From Shewanella basaltis (lineage in GTDB: Bacteria; Pseudomonadota; Gammaproteobacteria; Enterobacterales; Shewanellaceae): DNA of 64,000 nt. Below the pieces are notes generated by a model, which made no database searches, was not told the origin of the DNA, and was given only the letters and a program-made list of their open reading frames with translations. Position 1 is the first letter of the stretch. Each line of letters begins with the position of its first letter. Below are positions 22,506 to 30,210 of this stretch, piece by piece. Made by a program: the position numbers and the translations under genes. The stretch covers positions 124,001-188,000 of the forward strand of contig NZ_JAKILA010000005.1 in NCBI RefSeq assembly GCF_023283885.1, read 5' to 3'.

Positions 22506-23294
22506 ATGTTAATTGATTCCCATTGCCACCTTGATCGTTTAAAAGCGGCTCCAGACACAGCAAGTCTTCAAACCATAATGGATAACGCCAAAGCACAAGG
22601 CGTTGATTATTTGTTATGCGTAAACGTTCGTCAGCAAGGTTTTGAAGCCATGCGCGACAAAGTTGCACCTTTTAAAAATGTTTTTTTATCTTCTGGTGTA
22701 CATCCTCTGGATGTTCAGGAGGGGTTGAACATCGAAGACATTAAGCGTTTTGCCACCGACGAGCGGGTTGTCGCTATTGGTGAAACTGGATTAGATTATT
22801 TTTACTCGAATGACACTAAGTCCCTTCAGCAAACCTGTTTTGAGCAGCAAATTGCCTTAGCTGTAGAAGTGAATAAGCCTCTTATTGTTCATACCCGAGA
22901 TGCCCGAGAAGACACGATTAGCATGCTTAAAGCTGGAAATGCAGACAAAGTTGGCGGGGTGTTGCATTGCTTTACTGAAAACTGGGAAATGGCAAAAGCG
23001 GCTATTGACCTGGGTTTTTATATTTCTGTTTCTGGTATTGTGACCTTTAAAAATGCCAGTGAGCTGCGCAGTGTGATCCGTCAGGTACCTAAAGACAGAT
23101 TATTGGTTGAAACAGACTCGCCTTATTTAGCGCCAGTACCGCATCGCGGCCAAGAAAATCAACCTGCTTATGTTCGAGATGTTGCGCAGTTTGTCGCAGA
23201 ATTACGCGCTGAGAAGTTTGACGACTTAGCACAGTACACGACTGATAACTTTTTTCGCCTGTTTAAGGATGCGGCTAGGTTAATTGGTCGATAG
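22506..23294 (+). CDS. TatD-family metal-dependent hydrolase (YcfH type)
   Basis: A 262-residue TIM-barrel nuclease of the TatD family. Metal ligands are in DSHCHLD (residues 4-10), AIGETGLDY, VHTRDA, LHCFTE and ETDSPYLAP. The ATG at 22506 gives the family N terminus MLIDSHCHLD, so the longer open frame from 22479 is not used. The position after holB-pilZ fits YcfH. The exact substrate in the cell is not known. Confidence 0.93.
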   Translation: MLIDSHCHLDRLKAAPDTASLQTIMDNAKAQGVDYLLCVNVRQQGFEAMRDKVAPFKNVFLSSGVHPLDVQEGLNIEDIKRFATDERVVAIGETGLDYFYSNDTKSLQQTCFEQQIALAVEVNKPLIVHTRDAREDTISMLKAGNADKVGGVLHCFTENWEMAKAAIDLGFYISVSGIVTFKNASELRSVIRQVPKDRLLVETDSPYLAPVPHRGQENQPAYVRDVAQFVAELRAEKFDDLAQYTTDNFFRLFKDAARLIGR

Positions 23295-23525
23295 TGCCTG
23301 TAGGCTGCTCAAGGTTATTTTTACAGCGAATTATTGCTATGACTCATATATACAACTGCACGGCATAGACGTTGAGGTGTCGTTATTCTAAATAAAAAGT
23401 TGATAACGCAGTAAAAATGGCCAACAAATGCAGCCCATAAGGTTTGGCTAAAAACGTTTTACTCTTTGTTGAACGATGCTTTACAAATAAAGAGTTGCTT
23501 AGGAGACTAGGCAACAATCCATTCG

Positions 23526-23555
23526 CCTCGATTAACACGTTTTTAACTCGAACAA
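23526..23555. repeat. 30-bp direct repeat, copy 1
   Basis: Starts CCTCGATTAACACG and is identical over 30 bases to 23602-23631. The flanks are also partly alike (CATTcg/CATTtt before, ArATT after), so the real unit is longer, about 40 bp. Confidence 0.85.
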
Positions 23556-23601
23556 AATTCAACCAGCAAAGATCAACAGGCCCTAGGCATTCATCCATTT
23601 T

Positions 23602-23631
23602 CCTCGATTAACACGTTTTTAACTCGAACAA
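23602..23631. repeat. 30-bp direct repeat, copy 2
   Basis: Identical to 23526-23555, 76 bp downstream of it, and directly next to the left end of element B at 23635. Confidence 0.85.
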
Positions 23632-23634
23632 GAT

Positions 23635-23996
23635 TTATACCATTTCCATTAATTATGTGACCAATCAGAGCCACTCAGACTTTTCAGTTTGAGGCGCATT
23701 GTTGAAAGAATGGTTATTCCCTTTTAAGGCGATGCAACAAAGAAATGGACAGTCTGAGTGTCTCCTACAAGGCGGGTTTCTGTGCCTTCTATACTGCTTA
23801 ATAGCATTTTGACGTACGACTGCATGGATGCAGGAGGTAGAACAACGCAGGAGCAGTTGTCGACGACTGCATGGACGCAGGAGGTAGAACAACGCAGGAG
23901 CAGTTGTCGAGAGCAACTATGCCTACAATCCTATTACTTGCCTAGAAGACACAGAATTCCCGCTGAATGACCAGATAATTGCTGGAATTGGTATAA
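23635..23996. repeat. Palindromic repeat element B (MITE-like)
   Basis: 362 bp bounded by 28-bp inverted ends (23635-23662 and 23969-23996; 22 of 28 match; start TTATACCA). The left half holds a 10-bp perfect inverted repeat CACTCAGACT / AGTCTGAGTG (23672-23681, 23751-23760). The right half holds the tandem 47-bp unit. It has no credible ORF. Its ends resemble element A ends (ATACCATT...ATTAAT...GACC). Confidence 0.75.
23817..23910. repeat. Tandem 47-bp repeat, two units
   Basis: Unit 1 is 23817-23863 and unit 2 is 23864-23910; they differ at one base (T at 23829, C at 23876). Each begins CGACTGCATGGA and ends CAGTTGTCGA, and contains AGGAGG and the internal direct repeat GCAGGAG. One unit recurs inverted at 61173-61219, inside a protein gene. 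The match to that copy extends 11 bases on the left (23806-23816) and 6 on the right (23911-23916). Confidence 0.92.
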
Positions 23997-24055
23997 GGCC
24001 TTAAACGACAATATAGTGGTTCTATTTTGAAGCCATACAACGCAGTGTATTCTTA
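23995..24055. repeat. Fragment related to the inner part of element A
   Basis: GAAGCCATACAACGCAGTGTA at 24029-24049 matches the complement of 10333-10353 at 20 of 21 bases. The preceding AAGGCCTTAAACGA resembles AAGGGCTTAAACAA on the complement of element A. It directly follows element B. Confidence 0.6.
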
Positions 24056-24096
24056 AATCATGATTTGTAGCATATAGTAGTGTTACCAATTCGCAT

Positions 24097-24102
24097 TATA
24101 AT
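24097..24102 (+). promoter_or_regulatory. Possible -10 box TATAAT
   Basis: A perfect TATAAT (24097-24102) lies 288 bp before the GGDEF/EAL start codon. The -35 region at the expected distance is poor (TAGTAG-like), so the call rests on the -10 hexamer and on the structured stretch that follows. Confidence 0.35.
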
Positions 24103-24105
24103 GTG

Positions 24106-24273
24106 CACTTTTGTCGAAAGTGATTGGCGAAAAGTTTTGTGTGTGGTTAGCAACAGCCCGTTGAAGAGCTACCTCTGTGCGTTCTGAAAGGCTAACTAAG
24201 AAGATTTGTTGATATATCCTTACGGCTTAAATGATTAGGTGCTGTTGGTGACGACCGCTACAGTCGTTTTTTT
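24106..24273 (+). ncRNA. Candidate structured leader or small RNA with terminator
   Basis: The stretch can fold into hairpin CACTTT/AAAGTG (24106-24122). A larger arm closed by GTTAGC (24146-24151) and GCTAAC (24191-24196) encloses short stems CAAC/GTTG and AGAG/CTCT (24165-24168, 24173-24176). The end is an intrinsic terminator (24251-24273). CAACAGC at 24151-24157 is the exact complement of GCTGTTG at 24241-24247, which would allow an alternative fold before the terminator. It does not match the c-di-GMP riboswitch consensus as I know it. Either a leader of the downstream gene or an independent small RNA is possible. Confidence 0.35.
24251..24273 (+). terminator. Intrinsic terminator-like hairpin before the GGDEF/EAL gene
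   Basis: A 5-bp stem ACGAC / GTCGT with loop CGCTACA, followed by seven T residues. It lies 117 bp upstream of the next start codon with no gene just before it. Confidence 0.65.
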
Positions 24274-24389
24274 GTATAGCATCTCGTCATGTTGCCTAAC
24301 ACAGACACAGACACATGCAAATATTTTGTTTATCCTTTATTTAACACTAAGCTGTTATCTACTGTTTATATGGCATTTAGGAAGGTGAT

Positions 24390-26903
24390 ATGTTCAAAGA
24401 AGCGAGTTCTCAGAGTGCACTTAGAGAATGGCAGCAAGAAGTGAATGACATTTCTGCTGAGTTTCGCCTCACTATAACGATAAACGACATTATTACAGCC
24501 GATCATCGTTTTCAGGAAGTGTGTTTTAGTCAAGGTTGTTCTGAGCGTATTCGTCAACAACACCAAATGAGTTTGTTGCAGTATATTAATGCTGCTACAT
24601 TTGAGCACGCATCAACACTGTCCCAAGAAAATTCTAAAGCTGATGTTTATCATCAGCTTGTTCGTGATCAAGCCGGTCATATTGTTATGGCTCTTAGTTT
24701 TAGCGCTGTGAATCATGATTTAGATAAGCCAGAAATGTTTCAAGCCTTAACGGCGGTACAAATTCGCATAGCCGACATGCTAAGTAGTGCGGTTCGCGCT
24801 TCATTAACCAGTATGGATTTACACAACAAACAACCTGAAAATGTGATTCACTCTGTTGATGTCCAAGCTTTTATTAATGCATTTGATGAACATATTTGGA
24901 TTAAAAATACCGACGGGATTTATATCGGCTGTAATAAAAGTGTTGAACGCGCCTGGCGAAAATCGGCAGATCAAATTGTAGGCAAGTCTGATTTTGACCT
25001 TTTTGATCCTCGCACGGCAACACTGTTTATTGAAGGGGATAAGTTAGCTATTGATACTGGGGCTGCGGTTGTGGTTTCAGAATGCGAGGAAGTTGACTTA
25101 AATTCTAATAAAGTATGGCTAGAGACCATAAAAGCGCCTGTTTATGATCCCCAAGGGCAACTCACAGGTGTCATTGGGATGACTCGTAATATCGCCAAGC
25201 ATAAAGAGGCACAAGAGCAATTAATGCTAGCTGCTAATGTGTTTCAAAATGCGGTTGAAGGGGTCGTTATTACTGATACTTATGGCAACATTACTGAAAT
25301 TAACCAGGCATTTACAGACATTACCGGTTACAGCCGTGAAGAAGTTTTAGGGCAAAACCCTAGAATATTAAGCTCTGGAAGACATCCAAAAAGTTTTTTT
25401 GAACGTCTGTGGAATACATTATTAGTTCAAGGCAAGTGGCACGGTGAAATTTGGAATCGTCGAAAACATGGTGCCATATTTCCTCAGGCGATTACGATAA
25501 GTGCCGTTTTTGATAAGCAAAATATTATTCAATATTATGTTGCTGTATTTGCAGACATTTCAGCCCAGAAGCAAAATGAAGAGAAGCTGAAAAATCTGGC
25601 TTACTTTGATCCATTGACTCAATTGCCTAATCGTATGCAATTTATGTCATTACTCGAACAAGAGTTAATTCATTCAAATCGTGCAAAAAAGCAGTTAGCC
25701 ATTTTATTTTTAGATATCGATTTCTTTAAACACATTAATGACAGTTTAGGCCATGTGATTGGTGATGAAATATTGGTCGAGTTAGCGAAACGTTTATCCT
25801 ATGCATTATCAGATTTTGATGTGCTTGCTCGCTTAAGTGGTGATGAATTTGTGGTGATGCTGCCCAGTATCATGGGCACAGATTCTGTTACCTCGTCAGT
25901 TGATCGGATTAGAAGTGTGTTTGAACGCCCGTTTATTCTTGATAATGCCCAGTCTGTTAGGTTAACAGCCAGCATAGGCGTGGCGATTTATCCAAGTGAC
26001 GGTGACGACCATGACAGCTTATTACGTAATGCAGACGCTGCAATGCATCGCGCTAAACTCGATGGGCGTAATAATTACGCGTTTTATACAGAATCAATGA
26101 CAAAACAAGCTGTAGCACAATTGAAGTTACAGACCGCATTGCATCAGGCCATTGCCAATGACGATTTTTATCTCGTGTATCAACCCAAATTAAAACTAGA
26201 TGATTTAACGCCTTATGGTTTTGAAGCCCTTATACGCTGGCATGATCCTATTTTAGGTGATATTTCGCCTGGTGAATTTATTCCGTTAGCAGAAAAAATA
26301 GGCCTAATTTGGGGGATTGGTTTATGGGTATTAAAAACTGCCTGTTTGCAGGGCGTCGAATGGCTTACCCAGGGGAAATATTTTGATCGAATTTCGGTTA
26401 ATGTGGCCAGTTTACAAATACAGCGAAGTGATTTTGTTGAACAGGTGAGACTGATTTTGCTGGAAACCGGTTTGCCTGCTAAGCACTTAGAACTCGAGGT
26501 AACAGAATCTTGCATGATGCACGATCCGGATGCCATTATTCGCGATTTAAAATTACTCGGTGCGATGGGGATTGCGCTCAGTATTGATGACTTTGGTACA
26601 GGTTATTCTTCACTAAACTACCTTAAAAAATTGCCTATTGATAAGCTTAAAATTGACCAGTCATTTGTACGTGATATCCCTCATGATTCAAACAATACTG
26701 CCATCGCGAAAGCGGTTATTGCATTAGGGCATGCGCTAAATTTGCAAATTATTGCTGAAGGGGTTGAAACTCAAGCTCAAGCTGACTTTTTACGAGTCAA
26801 TGGCTGTGACTTAGCCCAAGGTTATTTATACAGTAAACCGAGATTACCAGAGGCATTAGCTGATTTTTTACCACCAGTGGCAAGCATGAAAAGTAAAAAG
26901 TAA
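24390..26903 (+). CDS. PAS-PAS-GGDEF-EAL c-di-GMP signalling protein
   Basis: An 837-residue cytoplasmic protein. The N-terminal 140 residues are unassigned. Two PAS domains follow (about 150-275, containing HIWIKNTDGIYIGCNKS, and 280-395, containing ITDTYGNITEINQAFTDITG). A GGDEF domain (about 405-565) has the signature SGDEF with RLSGDEFVVML. An EAL domain (about 575-830) has FEALIRW, the metal residues in ELEVTES and SIDDFGTGYSS, then KIDQSFV and AEGVET, so phosphodiesterase activity is likely. The first Gly of GGDEF is Ser, which is tolerated in some active cyclases. The ribosome site is AGGAAGG. The stop codon lies within a 7-bp tandem repeat. Confidence 0.93.
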   Translation: MFKEASSQSALREWQQEVNDISAEFRLTITINDIITADHRFQEVCFSQGCSERIRQQHQMSLLQYINAATFEHASTLSQENSKADVYHQLVRDQAGHIVMALSFSAVNHDLDKPEMFQALTAVQIRIADMLSSAVRASLTSMDLHNKQPENVIHSVDVQAFINAFDEHIWIKNTDGIYIGCNKSVERAWRKSADQIVGKSDFDLFDPRTATLFIEGDKLAIDTGAAVVVSECEEVDLNSNKVWLETIKAPVYDPQGQLTGVIGMTRNIAKHKEAQEQLMLAANVFQNAVEGVVITDTYGNITEINQAFTDITGYSREEVLGQNPRILSSGRHPKSFFERLWNTLLVQGKWHGEIWNRRKHGAIFPQAITISAVFDKQNIIQYYVAVFADISAQKQNEEKLKNLAYFDPLTQLPNRMQFMSLLEQELIHSNRAKKQLAILFLDIDFFKHINDSLGHVIGDEILVELAKRLSYALSDFDVLARLSGDEFVVMLPSIMGTDSVTSSVDRIRSVFERPFILDNAQSVRLTASIGVAIYPSDGDDHDSLLRNADAAMHRAKLDGRNNYAFYTESMTKQAVAQLKLQTALHQAIANDDFYLVYQPKLKLDDLTPYGFEALIRWHDPILGDISPGEFIPLAEKIGLIWGIGLWVLKTACLQGVEWLTQGKYFDRISVNVASLQIQRSDFVEQVRLILLETGLPAKHLELEVTESCMMHDPDAIIRDLKLLGAMGIALSIDDFGTGYSSLNYLKKLPIDKLKIDQSFVRDIPHDSNNTAIAKAVIALGHALNLQIIAEGVETQAQADFLRVNGCDLAQGYLYSKPRLPEALADFLPPVASMKSKK

Positions 26904-26920
26904 AAAGTAAAAAGTAAAAG
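26889..26920. repeat. 7-bp tandem repeat over a stop codon
   Basis: Four full units of AAAAGTA (26889-26916) plus AAAG. The stop codon TAA of the GGDEF/EAL gene is formed inside the second unit. Confidence 0.92.
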
Positions 26921-26942
26921 CCAGCATTTGACCTTCTGGCTT
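26918..26942. terminator. Weak terminator between convergent genes
   Basis: A 7-bp stem AAGCCAG / CTGGCTT with an 11-base loop lies after the GGDEF/EAL gene. The T-tract is weak on the plus strand; on the minus strand it reads into CTTTTACTTTTT. Confidence 0.5.
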
Positions 26943-26966
26943 CTTATTGTCCATTGTGCAAGAGTG

Positions 26967-27329
26967 TTATGCGTATACGTCTACATTCACCGTTGATGAC
27001 GTGCTACTTGCCGTTTGTGTCTCGCCACCATTATAAATGCTGTTTAAAGCCTCATAAAAAATGCTGCCGATGTCTTCATCTGACAAGCCTTCAGTCATTG
27101 GCTTTAATTCATCTAATACTGACTTTAACTCCTGTTGTTGCTCTTCAGTCAACGATGCGAGCATCTCTGTCGTTGATTGCTGTTGTTCATCTGTTAATGT
27201 CGACACCGCAGATTCTAATCCAGGAGGAACACCACCTTTTGGTGGCGGTGGACCGTCAGGGCGAGGTGGGCGCTGAGTATTTTCGGTAGATGTCATTTGT
27301 ATCGATGTACTGCCGCTAGTCACTTGCAT
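26967..27329 (-). CDS. Small proline-rich protein with LTxEQ motifs
   Basis: A 120-residue protein that I do not recognise. After a Ser/Thr-rich start there is a Pro-rich stretch (RPPRPDGPPPPKGGVPPG), then a helical segment with two LT(D/E)EQQ motifs (LTDEQQQST and LTEEQQQEL), recalling the LTxxQ motif of Spy and CpxP. No signal peptide is seen, unlike Spy. The ATG at 27329 has AAGGAG five bases upstream; a GTG six bases earlier is less likely. It is followed by a BaeSR-like system on the other strand and may be its target. It could equally be an uncharacterised Shewanella family. Confidence 0.6.
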   Translation of the reverse strand: MQVTSGSTSIQMTSTENTQRPPRPDGPPPPKGGVPPGLESAVSTLTDEQQQSTTEMLASLTEEQQQELKSVLDELKPMTEGLSDEDIGSIFYEALNSIYNGGETQTASSTSSTVNVDVYA

Positions 27330-27351
27330 ATTCACTCCTTTACACTAAGCG

Positions 27352-27615
27352 TTAACTACGTTTTTTTGGTGGTTGCTTCATGTCATCTGGTGCATTGTCT
27401 GGCACGGCGACTAATTCACCCTCTATCATTTTACAGGTTGCTTCAAGGGTATCACCACGGGGTGTTTCAAAGCTGACTTGACTGTTTTCTGAACTGCTTG
27501 CACAAGCTTCAATTGCCTCTTGTGGTGGCTTGCCACCAGGTGGGTTGGCTAACGCAGATGCTGATGCAACCAAACTTAATGAAAGTAAAAGGGTATTGAA
27601 AGGGGTAAGTGTCAT
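27352..27615 (-). CDS. Small exported proline-rich protein
   Basis: An 87-residue protein with a clear signal peptide (MTLTPFNTLLLSLSLVASASALA). The mature part starts NPPGGKPPQEAIEAC, has two Cys residues that could form a disulfide (in IEACAS and EATCKM) and ends in a basic Pro tail (KQPPKKRS). The ATG at 27615 follows AGGAG, and a longer frame to 27660 is rejected because it would bury the signal peptide. It lies 22 bp upstream of the 26967 gene on the same strand and diverges from the sensor kinase gene. No function known to me. Confidence 0.7.
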   Translation of the reverse strand: MTLTPFNTLLLSLSLVASASALANPPGGKPPQEAIEACASSSENSQVSFETPRGDTLEATCKMIEGELVAVPDNAPDDMKQPPKKRS

Positions 27616-27750
27616 GGTGACGCTCCTAGGTTGGGAATTAGCAACAATATAACGCAGCAATGTGAAGAAAATGTGCAGAAATGGAGGAGATTATGATCAG
27701 ATATTATGTGTGACTAGTTTGCTGTTATATTGCTGGTTATACTGTGGTTT

Positions 27751-29265
27751 ATGCAGATCTCTCAAAAATTATTTTTAGCCTTTGTGGGCTTAACCAGTAT
27801 TGTACTTATCGCGACGCTTTCGCTCGCGAGGTGGAGTTTTGACCAAGGTTTTTTAGATTACATTAATAGTCTAGAACAAGAACGTTTAGCCACTTTATCT
27901 GATGATTTACTTACCCTATATGCCGCATCGGCCCCCGAGTTCATCGACGATGAAACATCAATATTAACCTGGCGTAGGATTAGCCAAGCTAAGTTAAGCC
28001 AAGCTATTTTGACGCATTTTCCACAACATCGTATTCCTAAAGACGATAAAGCGAATGCTTTTAATAAGCCTCCCCGACCAGCAGACCGTATGCCTGCAAG
28101 GTCACCAGATCAAGCACGCCAAGGGCCTCGATCGCCACCTCCTCATATTCGCCCACCCTCTAGTAATCAACGTCGTGGGCCACCTACCGGCTTGTATTCG
28201 GCTGAAGAGCAATATATTGCGGGTACAGTGATTAATCGAAATGCCGACAGTATTAGTTATCCGTTGGTGTATAACCAACAAGTGGTGGGTTATATCTTTA
28301 GTAACCCCATTCGAGAAATTGAGTCATCTTCTGCCACGGCATTTGCTAAACAACAGCGGTGGACAAGTCTTGCAATAGGGCTTATTTGTTTATTGTTAGC
28401 AAGTGCAATTGCATGGTGGTTATCTCGATTTTTATTGGTGCCAGTAAAGCGCGCAATGCAAGGTGTATCTTACTTATCTAAAGGGGATTACGACCAGCGC
28501 TTAGCCGACTCTAAACGAGCTGATGAGTTAGGCCAGTTAATGGCCAATATTGATCACCTTGCCATGACGTTAGCTAAAAATCGAAGTGCTAAAAATCGCT
28601 GGCTAGCCGATATATCCCACGAATTAAGAACGCCTTTGAGTATTTTATGTGGTGAAATTGATTCAATTAAAGCGGGGATACGATCATTTGATGCGGCGCA
28701 ATTGATATCGATTGAGCAAGAGGTCTTAAGGATGAAGCATCTGGTTGATGACTTGTATGAGTTGTCTTTATCTGATGTTGGTGGACTTCGATATCATTTT
28801 ACGGCTGTCAATATGAGCGAATCTTTAGACAGCACACTGCTTGGCATTACTGCAACAATGCAAGATAAAGGCTTAACTCTGACTAAACATATTACGCCTA
28901 TGTTGATGGTCTCGGCAGATGTCAGGCGATTAGAGCAGTTATTCATTAATTTATTGATGAATGCAATGGCCTATACTGACTCCCCTGGTGAAATAAATGT
29001 ACAGCTTATGCAACAAGAAGGGACGATTTTGTTGACCATTAATGACACTAAACCCAGTGCGACAGAGGCCGAGTGCGAATGCCTATTTGAGCCGCTTTAT
29101 CGTCAAGATAGTGCAAGAACACGAAGAGGCAGTGGGGCAGGGTTAGGGCTGACAATTTGTAAAAATATTGTCGAGGCACACAATGGCGCCATCAGTGCCA
29201 CGCCGTCTCAAATGGGCGGATTATGCATTAACGTTAAATTACCTTTAGTAAGGAAGTCATCATGA
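27751..29265 (+). CDS. BaeS-like sensor histidine kinase
   Basis: A 504-residue inner-membrane kinase. Membrane segment 1 is at about residues 5-25, then a periplasmic domain, then membrane segment 2 near 205-225, HAMP, HisKA with SHELRTPLS, and HATPase with NLLMNAMAY and GAGLGLTICKN. N-terminal features GFLDYINSLEQERL match E. coli BaeS, which senses envelope stress. The periplasmic part has an unusual run of about 45 residues rich in Pro and Arg (PPRPADRMPARSP...RPPSSNQRRGPPTG). The ATG at 27751 is chosen over a TTG at 27730 by family match. Its last bases overlap the regulator gene. Confidence 0.88.
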   Translation: MQISQKLFLAFVGLTSIVLIATLSLARWSFDQGFLDYINSLEQERLATLSDDLLTLYAASAPEFIDDETSILTWRRISQAKLSQAILTHFPQHRIPKDDKANAFNKPPRPADRMPARSPDQARQGPRSPPPHIRPPSSNQRRGPPTGLYSAEEQYIAGTVINRNADSISYPLVYNQQVVGYIFSNPIREIESSSATAFAKQQRWTSLAIGLICLLLASAIAWWLSRFLLVPVKRAMQGVSYLSKGDYDQRLADSKRADELGQLMANIDHLAMTLAKNRSAKNRWLADISHELRTPLSILCGEIDSIKAGIRSFDAAQLISIEQEVLRMKHLVDDLYELSLSDVGGLRYHFTAVNMSESLDSTLLGITATMQDKGLTLTKHITPMLMVSADVRRLEQLFINLLMNAMAYTDSPGEINVQLMQQEGTILLTINDTKPSATEAECECLFEPLYRQDSARTRRGSGAGLGLTICKNIVEAHNGAISATPSQMGGLCINVKLPLVRKSS

Positions 29266-29966
29266 GTGGATTTGTGCATCAACAGCCCATGACCGTATTA
29301 GTTGTTGAAGACGAGCCTAAAATTGCGCAAATTTTGGTGGATTTTTTGCAATTAGAAGGATTTAACACCCAAGTACAATACGACGGCCGTGATGTTATTG
29401 AGATCATTAAAACTCAATCAATTGACTTTGTTATATTGGATTTGATGTTGCCGTATAAAGATGGTTTAACAATTTGTCGAGAGATCCGTCAGTTTTCAAT
29501 GTTACCAGTGTTGATGCTCACGGCTAGAGTGGATGAGATTGATCGCTTAATGGGGCTTGAACTTGGCGCTGATGACTATGTGTGTAAACCTTTTTCTGCA
29601 CGTGAAGTGGTTGCTCGGGTTAAAACCATCTTAAGGCGTGTTGAAAATACCCAAGGCAGCCAAAACGAGCAGGTGATCCGTTACAAGCACATAGATTTAA
29701 ATATCGAACGGTTTAAATGCCATGTGGATCAACAAGAAGTAGAATTAACCCCCGTTGAGTTTCGGTTGTTGCAAACGCTTCTTAAACGCCCAGGTGTAGT
29801 CCATTCGCGCGACAGTTTAATGCAAGTTTGCTATCTAGATGACCGCATTGTCAGCTCACGCACCATTGATAGCCACGTAAAAAACTTGCGGCATAAGTTA
29901 GCGCAAGCCACTAAACAAAAAGAGGTTCTACACTCCATTTATGGCGTTGGTTATAAAGTAGAGTAA
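29262..29966 (+). CDS. BaeR-like response regulator (OmpR family)
   Basis: A 234-residue regulator. The receiver domain has the acidic pair in VVEDEP, the phospho-acceptor Asp in VILDLMLP and Lys in DDYVCKPFS. The C-terminal winged helix contains LTPVEFRLLQTLLKRPG, SSRTIDSHVKNLRHKL and YGVGYKVE. Similarity to BaeR is strong (CREIRQFS, RVDEIDRLMGLELGADDYVCKP). The start overlaps the kinase stop (ATGA). Confidence 0.9.
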   Translation: MSGFVHQQPMTVLVVEDEPKIAQILVDFLQLEGFNTQVQYDGRDVIEIIKTQSIDFVILDLMLPYKDGLTICREIRQFSMLPVLMLTARVDEIDRLMGLELGADDYVCKPFSAREVVARVKTILRRVENTQGSQNEQVIRYKHIDLNIERFKCHVDQQEVELTPVEFRLLQTLLKRPGVVHSRDSLMQVCYLDDRIVSSRTIDSHVKNLRHKLAQATKQKEVLHSIYGVGYKVE

Positions 29967-29977
29967 TCGCCAAGTGG

Positions 29978-30001
29978 CAGCAGTTCCGTTTGGATCTGCT
30001 G
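29978..30001 (+). other. Hairpin after the BaeR-like gene
   Basis: CAGCAGTTCC and GGATCTGCTG form a 10-bp stem with one T-T mismatch and loop GTTT. No T-run follows directly, so termination here would be weak. Confidence 0.5.
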
Positions 30002-30093
30002 GTAACATTTTTACGTTTTTTCCTTAATTTCTGCACCGTTTCTGCATAATTGTTTTGTACAGTATGACAAATGGATTTTGTAGGTATAACCGT

Positions 30094-30210
30094 ATGTCGG
30101 TGTTGATTATTTATTTACTTGTGTGTTGCCAGTGCCTTGCTATATTCAGTTTTTTGGTGGTATTTTTTGCTACTGCTAAAGATCCTCAATCGACACATTC
30201 AGGTCATTGA
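30094..30210 (+). CDS. Possible 38-residue membrane peptide
   Basis: ATG at 30094 opens a 38-codon frame starting MSVLIIYLLVCCQCLAIF and closing with TGA at 30208. It has one hydrophobic segment of about 25 residues and a short polar tail (DPQSTHSGH). TAGG lies 9 bases upstream. It follows the BaeSR-like genes by 127 bp. It may be noise, as nothing but length, hydrophobicity and the weak ribosome site supports it. Confidence 0.3.
   Translation: MSVLIIYLLVCCQCLAIFSFLVVFFATAKDPQSTHSGH

Larger units (their letters stand above)
23295..24389. other. 1.1-kb gene-free patch of nested repeats and a possible RNA
   Basis: No ORF here looks protein-like; the open frames run through repeats. From left to right it holds two 30-bp direct repeats (23526 and 23602), the 362-bp element B (23635-23996) with a tandem 47-bp unit inside, a fragment related to element A (23995-24055), and a possible promoter, structured RNA and terminator (24097-24273). 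The GGDEF/EAL gene starts at 24390. Confidence 0.75.

Noticed and set aside
23295..23640. A CRISPR array
   Set aside because: There are only two direct repeats with one 46-bp spacer, without further units or cas genes.
23665..23970. Open frames through element B and the tandem unit, on both strands
   Set aside because: They run through repeat sequence, have no ribosome site and resemble no protein. The repeated peptide only reflects the tandem DNA unit.
24106..24273. A c-di-GMP (GEMM) riboswitch
   Set aside because: The conserved GEMM core sequence is not present as I know it, so I list it only as an unassigned structured RNA candidate.
27061..27276. A plus-strand ORF rich in Ser and Cys
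   Set aside because: It is the complement of the Pro-rich minus-strand gene, which has the better start and composition.
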